A program made the position numbers and the translations under genes. The notes beneath the pieces were generated by a model. It did not search any database and was not told where the DNA came from. It was given only the letters and a program-made list of their open reading frames with translations. DNA of 17,378 nucleotides from the NCBI GenBank assembly GCA_041674385.1, contig JBAYVU010000059.1, positions 1 to 17,378 of the forward strand, read 5' to 3'. Positions 1-7,337 of this stretch are shown piece by piece; position 1 is the stretch's first letter, and every line of letters begins with the position of its first letter. Source of the stretch: JACRAR01 sp041674385. GTDB taxonomy: Bacteria; Pseudomonadota; Gammaproteobacteria; Burkholderiales; Rhodocyclaceae.

Positions 1-330
1 ATCGATGCTCACATGATGCGGATCGGGGTCGCCCCTGAGGATGCCGTACCCATAGTATTGCAACTGCCGAAGATACTTGGCCGGGCTAAGTTCGGGGGAA
101 TAGACCTTGATCTTGCCGGTGAAGAGATAGTAGCCCAACCATAGGAAGAAATCGGCGATCAGTACAAAGCCAACCCAGTTGTGAACATCCACCGCTGTCT
201 TGAATGGCACCAGATGGATCAGGTCGAGATACCGGATCTGCAGGCCTGTAGCGATCAACAAGACAAAACCGAAGGCATTGGTCCAGTGCCAGATCCTGAT
301 CGGTAGGGGATTGATGTAGAGCTTTGCCAT
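1..330 (-). CDS. Membrane-bound b-type cytochrome (cytochrome b561 / thiosulfate reductase or formate dehydrogenase gamma-like), partial
   Basis: The minus-strand frame opens at the ATG at 330 and is still open at the window edge, giving 110 residues of a protein whose family usually has about 200. It starts MAKLYINPLPIRIWHW. Two hydrophobic helices (about residues 18-35 and 48-70) carry candidate haem-ligand histidines, His15 in IRIWHW and His50 in DVHNWVG. This arrangement is typical of small di-haem cytochrome b subunits that pass electrons between quinone and a periplasmic or extrinsic redox partner. The start is supported by AGGAG about 7 bases upstream. A sigma70-like promoter lies about 70 bases upstream, so the gene probably starts its own transcript. 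The redox partner would be encoded beyond position 1 and cannot be seen, so the substrate is unknown. Family call is fairly sure; substrate assignment is not possible. Confidence 0.8.
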   Translation of the reverse strand, partial: MAKLYINPLPIRIWHWTNAFGFVLLIATGLQIRYLDLIHLVPFKTAVDVHNWVGFVLIADFFLWLGYYLFTGKIKVYSPELSPAKYLRQLQYYGYGILRGDPDPHHVSID

Positions 331-401
331 GGCTGACTCCTGCGATATTGAGTCGTCGTCCGTGCGGCAACTCTTCTCAAATACGGTTGTTCGCAGTGTT
401 C

Positions 402-429
402 AGAGTAGAGGTTGTTGGCGGTATGTCAA
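402..429 (-). promoter_or_regulatory. Predicted sigma70 promoter of the cytochrome b gene
   Basis: On the minus strand a perfect -35 TTGACA (429-424) is followed after 16 bases by TACTCT (407-402), four of six matches to TATAAT. It lies in the 144-base gap between the vWA gene stop and the cytochrome ATG and points at the cytochrome. Apart from this promoter and the ribosome binding site, I see no other structure in that gap (331-474), and no clear terminator for the upstream vWA gene. Confidence 0.5.
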
Positions 430-474
430 GGAGTCTTTTGGACGAATCCATTGCAAATCGCAGACGATGGGCAG

Positions 475-1647
475 TTACTTGTTCAACTGCCGCATCGCCC
501 TTTCCAACCCTTCCAGTGTCAGCGGAAACATTCTGCCGCCGAGGATATTGTGGATGATCTGGATCGAATGACGATATTCCCACAGCCGTTCGGGCTCGGG
601 GTTGAGCCAGACGGTACGGGGGTATTTCTCGAGCAGACGCTGTAGCCAGACCGCGCCCGCCTCCTCGTTCATGTATTCGACGCTGCCGCCGGGCTGGAGG
701 ATTTCGTAGGGACTCATGGTCGCGTCGCCAACCAGGATCAGCTTGTAGTCGTCGCCGTACTTGTGCATCACGTCGTGGAGTGGGAAACGTTCCGCGTGGC
801 GCCGGCGGTTGTCGCGCCAGACGTAATCGTAGACGCAGTTGTGAAAATAGAAATATTCAAGATGCTTGAACTCGGTCTTGGCCGCCGAGAACATTTCCTC
901 GCACAGTTTGATGTGATCGTCCATCGAACCGCCGATGTCGAGGAACAGCAGTACCTTGACCTTGTTGTGGCGTTCCGGCCGCATTTTCAGGTCGAGCCAG
1001 CCGGCGTTGTGCGCAGTGCCGCGGATGGTGCCGTCGAGATCCAGTTCCTCGGCCGCTCCCTCGCGCGCGAAACGCCGCAGACGGCGCAAGGCGACCTTGA
1101 TATTGCGCGTGCCGAGTTCGACCGAATCGTCCAGGTTGCGGTATTCGCGGTTTTCCCAGACCTTGATGGCAGTCCGGTTGCCGGCGGATTCACCGCCGAT
1201 GCGGATGCCTTCCGGGTGATAGCCGCCGTGCCCAAAGGGGGAACTTCCCCCCGTGCCGATCCACTTGCTGCCGCCCTCGTGACGTTCCTTCTGTTCTTTG
1301 AGGCGCTCCCTGAACTGCTCCATCAGCTTGTCCCAGCCGAGTTTCTCCAGCTTGGACTTTTCCTCTGGCGTCAGGTGTTTTTTCATCATCATGCGCAGCC
1401 AGTCTTCTGGGATTTCCGCTTCCAGGCCGGGAATCTCGGTCACTCCCTTGAAATACGCACCGAAGGCCTGGTCGAACTTGTCGTAATTCGTCTCGTCCTT
1501 GACCAGGCAGGCACGCGCAAGAAAATAAAAGTCATCGATGCTGTGTCCGGCCAGGCGTTCTTGCATGGCCTCCAGCAAGGTCAGGAATTCCCGGGTGGAT
1601 ACCGGCAGCTTGGCCGCTTTGAGATGGAGGAAGAAATCGATCAGCAT
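475..1647 (-). CDS. vWA-domain protein, CoxE-like, partner of MoxR ATPase
   Basis: This 390-residue cytoplasmic protein has a helical N-terminal part (about 1-125), a Gly-rich linker (about 125-155) and a C-terminal von Willebrand A fold (about 230-390). The metal-site (MIDAS) motif is LFLDIGGSMDDH at 234-245, followed by an acidic position in VGDAT (Asp308). The canonical motif is DxSxS; here the first serine is glycine. Proteins of this kind are commonly encoded next to MoxR AAA+ ATPases and are thought to act with them as chaperones that insert cofactors or remodel targets, as CoxE does in carbon monoxide dehydrogenase maturation. Here the moxR gene lies immediately upstream with a 26-base gap, so the two are very likely co-transcribed. 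The target cannot be deduced: no CO dehydrogenase or methanol dehydrogenase gene is in the window. No strong ribosome binding site precedes the ATG. Confidence 0.85.
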   Translation of the reverse strand: MLIDFFLHLKAAKLPVSTREFLTLLEAMQERLAGHSIDDFYFLARACLVKDETNYDKFDQAFGAYFKGVTEIPGLEAEIPEDWLRMMMKKHLTPEEKSKLEKLGWDKLMEQFRERLKEQKERHEGGSKWIGTGGSSPFGHGGYHPEGIRIGGESAGNRTAIKVWENREYRNLDDSVELGTRNIKVALRRLRRFAREGAAEELDLDGTIRGTAHNAGWLDLKMRPERHNKVKVLLFLDIGGSMDDHIKLCEEMFSAAKTEFKHLEYFYFHNCVYDYVWRDNRRRHAERFPLHDVMHKYGDDYKLILVGDATMSPYEILQPGGSVEYMNEEAGAVWLQRLLEKYPRTVWLNPEPERLWEYRHSIQIIHNILGGRMFPLTLEGLERAMRQLNK

Positions 1648-1673
1648 CGCTGTGGCGTTCGCGGATCAGCGCA

Positions 1674-2525
<852 letters not shown>

Positions 2526-2604
2526 GGGGAGTGGTCCTCACAGAAATATATGACATTTAAAACTATTGTACAGCGGTCAAATGTTGCACTGGTTGCGCAG
2601 GTCG

Positions 2605-2620
2605 CCGGCAAACTTGCCGG
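2605..2620. repeat. Short perfect hairpin after the DUF1841 gene
   Basis: CCGGCAA and TTGCCGG form a perfect 7-bp inverted repeat with a 2-base loop, 9 bases beyond the DUF1841 stop. No T-run follows on the minus strand, so it is not a canonical intrinsic terminator. It could be a weak terminator or an RNA 3'-end protector between DUF1841 and moxR. Confidence 0.35.
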
Positions 2621-2628
2621 ACAGCGCG

Positions 2629-3066
2629 TCACCCGGCCCTGTTTAGCGTGCGGCGCAGGCAATCCAGATAAGCCGCTCCGTCGGGCGGGGCGTTGTCGCG
2701 CTGGGCACGCCAGATCGTCTCGCCGAGGCATTCGAGCACGTCGTGCAGCGCGGGGTGACGTTCGCCATGGCGTGCCAGCAGGGAATCGAAAATAGCGCGC
2801 AGGCCCGGCGGCTGATCGATGGAGAGTTGCTCCTCGATGGCCAGATGCAGCGACAGGTGCAGGAAGGGATTGGTTTCGCCCTGCTCCGGCGTCCATTCGC
2901 GCGCCAGTGCCGATTCGCTGCTGCCGAGCAGCGCATGATATTCGGGATGGATGCGCACGATATTCGCCGCGATATGCTCCATCGGCGTCAATGGCACGCC
3001 CTGGCCTTGTTTGCGCCAGGCTTCGATGAAAAACAGGCGCGCCTGGTCGCGGGAAGGATTAAACAT
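2629..3066 (-). CDS. DUF1841 family protein
   Basis: This 145-residue soluble protein begins MFNPSRDQARLFFIEAWRK, the usual opening of the DUF1841 family in beta- and gammaproteobacteria; the family has no established function. The ATG at 3066 was chosen because it matches that opening. An ATG three codons upstream (3075) and a TTG directly after the nth stop (3099) are in frame but would add residues the family lacks. No strong Shine-Dalgarno precedes any of these starts, which is compatible with coupling to nth 33 bases upstream. A histidine-rich segment around 66-76 (NPFLHLSLHLA) and PMEHIAANIVRIHPEYH (28-44) are the most family-like stretches. There is no signal peptide or membrane helix. 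Its place at the end of pyrD-rnfB-nth gives no clear functional hint. Confidence 0.85.
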   Translation of the reverse strand: MFNPSRDQARLFFIEAWRKQGQGVPLTPMEHIAANIVRIHPEYHALLGSSESALAREWTPEQGETNPFLHLSLHLAIEEQLSIDQPPGLRAIFDSLLARHGERHPALHDVLECLGETIWRAQRDNAPPDGAAYLDCLRRTLNRAG

Positions 3067-3099
3067 GGCCGCCATCCGGTGACACGATGGTCGAGGCAA

Positions 3100-3738
3100 T
3101 CAGGGTGGCGGAGTCTTGTCTGGAAATTCGCACAGGTCGCGGATGATGCAACAGTGACAATCGGGTTTGCGCGCTTTGCATACATAGCGGCCATGCAGGA
3201 TCAGCCAGTGGTGGGCATGCTGCCGATAAGCGGGCGGCACAGATTTTATCAGTTTTTCCTCGACCGCCCGGACGTCCTTGCCCGGCGCCAAACCGGTTCG
3301 GTTGGCGAGGCGGAAGATATGCGTGTCGACGGCGATGACGGGTTCATGGAAGACGGTGTTCAGAATCACATTCGCGGTTTTTCGACCCACGCCGGGAAGC
3401 GCTTCGAGCGCGTCGCGGTCGTGCGGCACCGCACCACCGTGACGTTCCAGCAGCAGTTTTGCCATGGCGGCTAGATGCTTGGCCTTGGTTTGATACAGCC
3501 CGATGCTCTTGACGTAACCGGCCAGCTTCCGCTCGCCCAATGCGGCGATTTTCTCGGGTGTCGGCGCATCGCGGAACAGCGCACGGGTGGCCAGATTGAC
3601 GCTCTTGTCGGTGGCCTGGGCGGAAAGAATCACGGCCACCAGCAATTGAAAGGGCGTCGCGTAGTCCAGTTCGGTGGTCGGACTCGGATCGACAGCGGCC
3701 AGACGCTCGAACAGGGAGCGAATTTTTTTCGGAGTCAT
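3100..3738 (-). CDS. nth: Endonuclease III, DNA glycosylase/AP lyase
   Basis: This bifunctional base-excision repair enzyme removes oxidised pyrimidines and cleaves the abasic site. The 212-residue protein aligns without gaps to the known enzyme at its key positions. The helix-hairpin-helix is LPGVGRKTAN (114-123) with catalytic Lys120, the catalytic aspartate is Asp138 in VDTHIFR, and the 4Fe-4S ligands are Cys187, Cys194, Cys197 and Cys203 (C-x6-C-x2-C-x5-C). These match the Escherichia coli numbering. The start ATG overlaps the rnfB stop as ATGA, which indicates translational coupling. In enterobacteria nth closes the rsx/rnf operon, and here only rnfB remains beside it. The stop is TGA with DUF1841 following. 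Confidence 0.97.
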   Translation of the reverse strand: MTPKKIRSLFERLAAVDPSPTTELDYATPFQLLVAVILSAQATDKSVNLATRALFRDAPTPEKIAALGERKLAGYVKSIGLYQTKAKHLAAMAKLLLERHGGAVPHDRDALEALPGVGRKTANVILNTVFHEPVIAVDTHIFRLANRTGLAPGKDVRAVEEKLIKSVPPAYRQHAHHWLILHGRYVCKARKPDCHCCIIRDLCEFPDKTPPP

Positions 3739-4625
3739 TTCCGGCGTGCCTCGATCTCGGCGATTTTGGCAAGCTGTTCGGCCGTCGGCTGCGAGGTATT
3801 CGCCGGTTTGACCTGCGCTTTCTGCAATTGCGCGCGCGCGATGGCGGCGGCGATCAGCGCTTTTTTCTGATCCTCAGCCGCCAAGTTTTCGGATCCCCGG
3901 TTTTCGGCAACGCCGTCTGGCGCAGCTGCTTTGGCGGCGAGCCTTGCGGCTTTCTCCTGCTTCTCGCGTTCTTCGCGCAACTGACGATATCGATGGCGTT
4001 CACGCGCTGCATCTGCCACATCTGCCGCATCTACCGCATCTACCTTACGGTCGCGCGCGTCGATCCCGAGAATTTCGAACACGGGATATTTCCAGCGAGT
4101 CTCCTGGGCAGCCACTGGCAGCATGCTGATGCAATCCACCGGACACGGCGGGACGCACAGCTCGCAGCCGGTGCACAAGTCCGAAACGACGGTGTGCATC
4201 TGCTTGGCTGCGCCGACGATGGCGTCCACCGGGCAAGCCTGGAAGCACAAGGTGCAGCCGATGCAATAGTTCTCGTCGATGAAGGCGACCTCCCTGGGCT
4301 TCTCCACGCCGTGCTTGGGATTCAGCGGCCGGTATTCGCGGCCGAGCAGAGCGGCAAGCTTCCTGATGCCCCGGTCGCCGCCCGGCGGACACTGGTTGAT
4401 ATCGGCCTTGCCCTCGGCGAGCGCTTCTGCATAGGGTTGGCAACCGGGAAAACCGCACCGGCGGCACTGCGTCTGCGGCAGGATGGCATCGATCCTGGCC
4501 ACCAACTGCGCGCCTTCGAGCCGGGTTCGTCGTGATGATCGATAACCCGCCAGCAGGCGGCGCAACACGACTGCCAACAGCATCGCGCCAACCACGCCAA
4601 GCAGAACGATTAGGCCGCTGGTCAT
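3735..4625 (-). CDS. rnfB: RnfB-type electron transport protein (orphan Rnf subunit B)
   Basis: This 296-residue protein has one N-terminal membrane helix (about 3-20). A 4Fe-4S module follows with CRRCGFPGC (54-62) plus Cys79, and then two ferredoxin-type CxxCxxCxxxCP clusters at 121-132 and 151-162. This is the RnfB architecture: a membrane-anchored cytoplasmic electron carrier, known in Rnf complexes that couple ferredoxin and NAD redox chemistry to ion transport. A C-terminal tail from about residue 190 to 296 is Ala-, Lys- and Glu-rich, probably coiled coil, and contains a short VDA repeat. The start ATG at 4625 was chosen because it places the membrane helix at the N-terminus and lies 13 bases after the pyrD stop; a TTG at 4664 would extend into pyrD. 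No other rnf subunit gene is nearby, so its partner is uncertain. The stop overlaps nth. Confidence 0.9.
   Translation of the reverse strand: MTSGLIVLLGVVGAMLLAVVLRRLLAGYRSSRRTRLEGAQLVARIDAILPQTQCRRCGFPGCQPYAEALAEGKADINQCPPGGDRGIRKLAALLGREYRPLNPKHGVEKPREVAFIDENYCIGCTLCFQACPVDAIVGAAKQMHTVVSDLCTGCELCVPPCPVDCISMLPVAAQETRWKYPVFEILGIDARDRKVDAVDAADVADAARERHRYRQLREEREKQEKAARLAAKAAAPDGVAENRGSENLAAEDQKKALIAAAIARAQLQKAQVKPANTSQPTAEQLAKIAEIEARRK
4009..4044. repeat. Four 9-bp tandem repeats inside rnfB
   Basis: Four consecutive nonamers of the form RCATCTRCC lie within rnfB. Read on the coding strand they give the in-frame peptide VDAVDAADVADAA in the C-terminal tail. The unit is a multiple of three, so gain or loss of copies would change length without breaking the frame. 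Confidence 0.8.
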
Positions 4626-4638
4626 GGACGACAAACCG

Positions 4639-5655
4639 CTAGGGAGCGTTCGATGTCGCGGCAACGCATTCGCGCACCAGGTCCGGGCCGCGATAGATCA
4701 GGCCGCTGTATATCTGCACCAGCTGCGCGCCGGCGGCGAGTTTGGCTTGCGCCTTGGCGCCGTCGACGATCCCGCCCGCGGCGATGATCGGCAACTCGCG
4801 GGCCAGCGCCTTGGCCAGCGCAGCCACCACCGCAGTGGATTTTTCGAACAGCGGCGCACCCGACAGGCCGCCGCTTTCCTCGGCGTGCGGCAGCCCGGCG
4901 ACGCCTGCGCGGTCGAGCGTGGTGTTGGTGGCGATCACCGCATCGATACGATGGCGGCGCAGCGCATCGGCGATGGCGGCGATTTGCCCGTCATCGAGAT
5001 CGGGGGCGATCTTCAATGCCAGGGGCACGTATCGGCCATGCTTGTCCGCCAGTTTGCCCTGGCGATCCTTCAATGCGCCAAGCAGCGCGTCCAGTTCGGC
5101 ATCGCCCTGCAACTGACGCAGATTGAGCGTGTTGGGCGAGGAAATGTTGATGGCAACATAGCCGGCCAGCGGATAGACACGCTCCAGGCAGGCGAGGTAA
5201 TCGTCGGCCGCGCGCTCGATGGGCGTGAAAGCGTTCTTGCCGATGTTGATGCCGAGTATGCCCTTGTAGTTGGCCGAGCGGATATTCGTCAACAGCGCCT
5301 CGACCCCGTGGTTGTTGAAACCCATGCGATTGATCAGGGCCTGCTGGGCGGGCAGGCGGAACATGCGCGGCTTGGGGTTGCCCGGTTGCGGTCGCGGCGT
5401 CACCGTCCCGATTTCGAGAAAACCGAAGCCAAGCTTCGCCAGGCCATCGATGGCCTCGCCGTTCTTGTCGAGGCCGGCAGCCAGCCCGACGCGGTTGGGG
5501 AAGTCCAGCCCCATCACTCGAACGGGCGGTTCGGCTGTGCCGGGCAAGGCCGGCAGCAGACAGCCGAAGCGATGCAGCGCGGCGATCGTCAGCTTGTGCG
5601 CGGTCTCGGCATCGAGGCTGAACAGCAGTGGGCGAATCAGGGCATAGGGGAGCAT
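4639..5655 (-). CDS. pyrD: Dihydroorotate dehydrogenase (quinone), class 2
   Basis: This FMN enzyme of pyrimidine biosynthesis oxidises dihydroorotate to orotate and passes electrons to the membrane quinone pool. The 338-residue protein shows the class 2 signature: an N-terminal membrane-associating segment (MLPYALIRPLLFSLDAETAH), AAGLDKNGE (59-67), the FMN/substrate region INRMGFNNHG (108-117), the catalytic-serine loop NISSPNTLNLR (170-180), TNTT (243-246) and the phosphate-binding AAGGI (292-296). The ATG at 5655 fits the family start. The frame stays open upstream, and an ATG at 5685 is a possible but less likely start. No clear Shine-Dalgarno is visible. It is first in a run with rnfB, nth and DUF1841, and divergent from the EamA gene across 109 bases. 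Confidence 0.96.
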   Translation of the reverse strand: MLPYALIRPLLFSLDAETAHKLTIAALHRFGCLLPALPGTAEPPVRVMGLDFPNRVGLAAGLDKNGEAIDGLAKLGFGFLEIGTVTPRPQPGNPKPRMFRLPAQQALINRMGFNNHGVEALLTNIRSANYKGILGINIGKNAFTPIERAADDYLACLERVYPLAGYVAINISSPNTLNLRQLQGDAELDALLGALKDRQGKLADKHGRYVPLALKIAPDLDDGQIAAIADALRRHRIDAVIATNTTLDRAGVAGLPHAEESGGLSGAPLFEKSTAVVAALAKALARELPIIAAGGIVDGAKAQAKLAAGAQLVQIYSGLIYRGPDLVRECVAATSNAP

Positions 5656-5750
5656 GGCGTCAATTTTAGCCGAGTTCTCCGCCATCGATGGTGCGGAAAC
5701 GTAAGCCGATTGGGCTTTATACTGGGGCCTGTTGGTGTCCGTATTTCTTG

Positions 5751-5767
5751 GGAGATTTGGTTTCTTG
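5751..5767 (+). promoter_or_regulatory. Ribosome binding site and TTG start of the EamA gene
   Basis: GGAG at 5751-5754 lies 10 bases before TTG at 5765-5767. It decides the start in favour of this TTG over the in-frame TTG at 5732, which has no such site. In the shared 109-base region with pyrD (5656-5764), a TATACT at 5718-5723 is a possible -10 on the plus strand, and TATAAA overlaps it on the minus strand. No convincing -35 was seen for either. Confidence 0.45.
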
Positions 5768-6655
5768 CACCCGCGCACTCCGCCCGGTCCGGCCGCTATC
5801 GCGCTGATGGTTCTGCTTTGCGCCGTGTGGGGCTTCCAGCAGATCACCGTGAAAGTCGCCTTGACCGGCATCAGTCCGATCCTCCAGGGCGGGGTTCGCT
5901 CGGTCATCGCGACCATGCTGTTGCTTGGCTGGGTGTACTGGCGCGGCTTACCCTTGTTTCAACGCGACGGTTCTTTGTTCCCTGGCCTGCTTGCCGGTTT
6001 CATGTTCGCCCTGGAGTTCAGTTTCATTTTCCTGGGACTCAGTTACACCAACGCCTCAAGGATGGTGGTGTTCCTCTATACCGCACCCTGCTTCACGGTG
6101 CTCGGCTTGCATTGGTATGTTGCCGGAGAACGTCTCGAAGCGCATCACTGGCTCGGCGTCGGGCTGGCTTTCGTCGGCATCGCCTTTGCCTTCGCAGACG
6201 GCTGGGAGCAGGGCGGGCACTGGATCGGCGATGTTTGCGGCTTGTTGGCGGCGATTGTCTGGGCGGCCACCACAGTACTGATCCGCGCGACCCCTTTGGC
6301 CCGCATCAGCGCCGCCAAAGTGCTGCTGTACCAGCTGGGCATCTCGGCGCTGGTCATGCCGCCCCTATCCTGGCTGGTCGGCGAAACCGGTCTGACCGCG
6401 CTGACGCCCGCCGTGCTGCTGGCGATAGCCTATCAAGCGGTGATCGTCGCCTTTGCCAGCTATCTGATCTGGTTCTGGTTGCTGACCCGCTACCTGGCAA
6501 ACCGGTTGATCGTCTTCTCTTTCCTGACCCCATTGTTCGGGGTCGCTTTCGGCGTGTTGCTGCTGGCCGAGCGATTGTCGGTGGCCTTTGGACTGGCGGC
6601 ATTGTTGGTGGTGGCCGGTATCGGGCTGGTGAATGCGCCCAGCAGCAAAGCCTGA
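5765..6655 (+). CDS. EamA/DMT-superfamily inner-membrane transporter
   Basis: This 296-residue, very hydrophobic protein has about ten predicted membrane helices arranged as two EamA halves (roughly residues 10-145 and 155-290), the normal plan of drug/metabolite exporters. The first helix, AAIALMVLLCAVWGFQQITVK in shape, has the typical W-G-x-N/Q-x-x-x-x-K pattern. The second half ends with the conserved P-L-F-G-V..LLLAERLS segment, where the E is a family hallmark. The substrate cannot be told from sequence; members export amino acids, nucleotides or drugs. The start is the TTG at 5765, preceded by GGAG. The gene stands alone on the plus strand, divergent from pyrD and converging on lutC with only 28 bases between the stop codons. 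Confidence 0.88.
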   Translation: MHPRTPPGPAAIALMVLLCAVWGFQQITVKVALTGISPILQGGVRSVIATMLLLGWVYWRGLPLFQRDGSLFPGLLAGFMFALEFSFIFLGLSYTNASRMVVFLYTAPCFTVLGLHWYVAGERLEAHHWLGVGLAFVGIAFAFADGWEQGGHWIGDVCGLLAAIVWAATTVLIRATPLARISAAKVLLYQLGISALVMPPLSWLVGETGLTALTPAVLLAIAYQAVIVAFASYLIWFWLLTRYLANRLIVFSFLTPLFGVAFGVLLLAERLSVAFGLAALLVVAGIGLVNAPSSKA

Positions 6656-6658
6656 ACC

Positions 6659-6690
6659 GCTACTCTGCTACGCTGCTACCCTGCTACGCT
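6659..6690. repeat. Four 8-bp tandem repeats at the EamA/lutC convergent junction
   Basis: Four consecutive octamers GCTACNCT fill almost the whole gap between the converging genes. The last unit contains the lutC stop (TAG on the minus strand). Each unit carries a TAG in reverse complement, so copy changes would not extend LutC. No hairpin terminator is present in the junction. Confidence 0.8.
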
Positions 6691-7337
6691 CCACGCACGA
6701 TGACGATATGCACCCGATAGGGTCCATGGGCGCCGAGCACGATGGTCTGCTCGATGTCGCCGGTGCGCGACGGGCCGGAGATGAAATTGACGGCGCGCGG
6801 CATTTCGCCCAATTCGGCACGCGCCAGGTTCCACGCCTCTTCCATGCCGGGCAGGATGCGCGCGGCGGAGACGATGGCGATGTGGGTTTCCGGCAGCAGG
6901 CTGGTGGTTGCTGGCGTGTCGGGGCCGGAGCAGAGCATCAGCGTCCCGGTCTCCGCGACGGCGCAGAAACAGCCGGTGATGCCGACCAGATCGCTGCCGG
7001 TCGCGGCGCGCACTTCGACCTGCATGCCGGCTTCATGCCAGGGCAGTTCGGCCAGTTCGGGCCAACACACGGCATGCGGCGCCAGTCGATGCGTCGCCAG
7101 ATAGCGGGCGATGACCTGAGGTGCCGCTTGCGAGACGGCGACCTCCTCGACCGTACTCGATAACAATTCGGATTTTTCGCGGAAGCGGGTTGCCAGGTCG
7201 CCGCCGATTCTCGGCCGCGGGCCTTGCGGCCGCGCTTGCAGATAGGCGTCAAGCGCGGCACGATCAGTGGTGGCATTAGCAGCATTACGGCCCAGATTGG
7301 CGCGAATGCGGCCGAGGATGTCTTCGCGCGAACTCAT
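6684..7337 (-). CDS. lutC: Lactate utilisation protein C, LUD domain
   Basis: This 217-residue soluble protein has the LUD/YkgG fold. Landmarks are the ITGCFCAVAETGTL segment (120-133), the FISGPSRTGDIE loop (185-196) and LGAHGP (201-206). In the LutABC system of Bacillus subtilis, and its counterparts elsewhere, these three proteins are needed to oxidise L-lactate. LutC lacks cluster-binding cysteine motifs and its precise chemistry is not settled. The ATG at 7337 was chosen: it has AAAGGAAAA a few bases upstream and overlaps the lutB stop as ATGA. Longer in-frame starts would run into lutB. It is the last gene of the long minus-strand operon. Confidence 0.92.
   Translation of the reverse strand: MSSREDILGRIRANLGRNAANATTDRAALDAYLQARPQGPRPRIGGDLATRFREKSELLSSTVEEVAVSQAAPQVIARYLATHRLAPHAVCWPELAELPWHEAGMQVEVRAATGSDLVGITGCFCAVAETGTLMLCSGPDTPATTSLLPETHIAIVSAARILPGMEEAWNLARAELGEMPRAVNFISGPSRTGDIEQTIVLGAHGPYRVHIVIVRGA

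Noticed and set aside
86..370. Minus-strand 94-codon frame overlapping the cytochrome b gene
   Set aside because: The neighbouring frame starting at 330 gives a coherent membrane cytochrome with histidine ligands; this one gives no recognisable protein.
4624..6720. Long plus-strand open frame across pyrD and, in another frame, the EamA gene
   Set aside because: Overlaps two well-supported genes in different frames. Its second half is a frame-shifted, Arg-rich version of the EamA gene.
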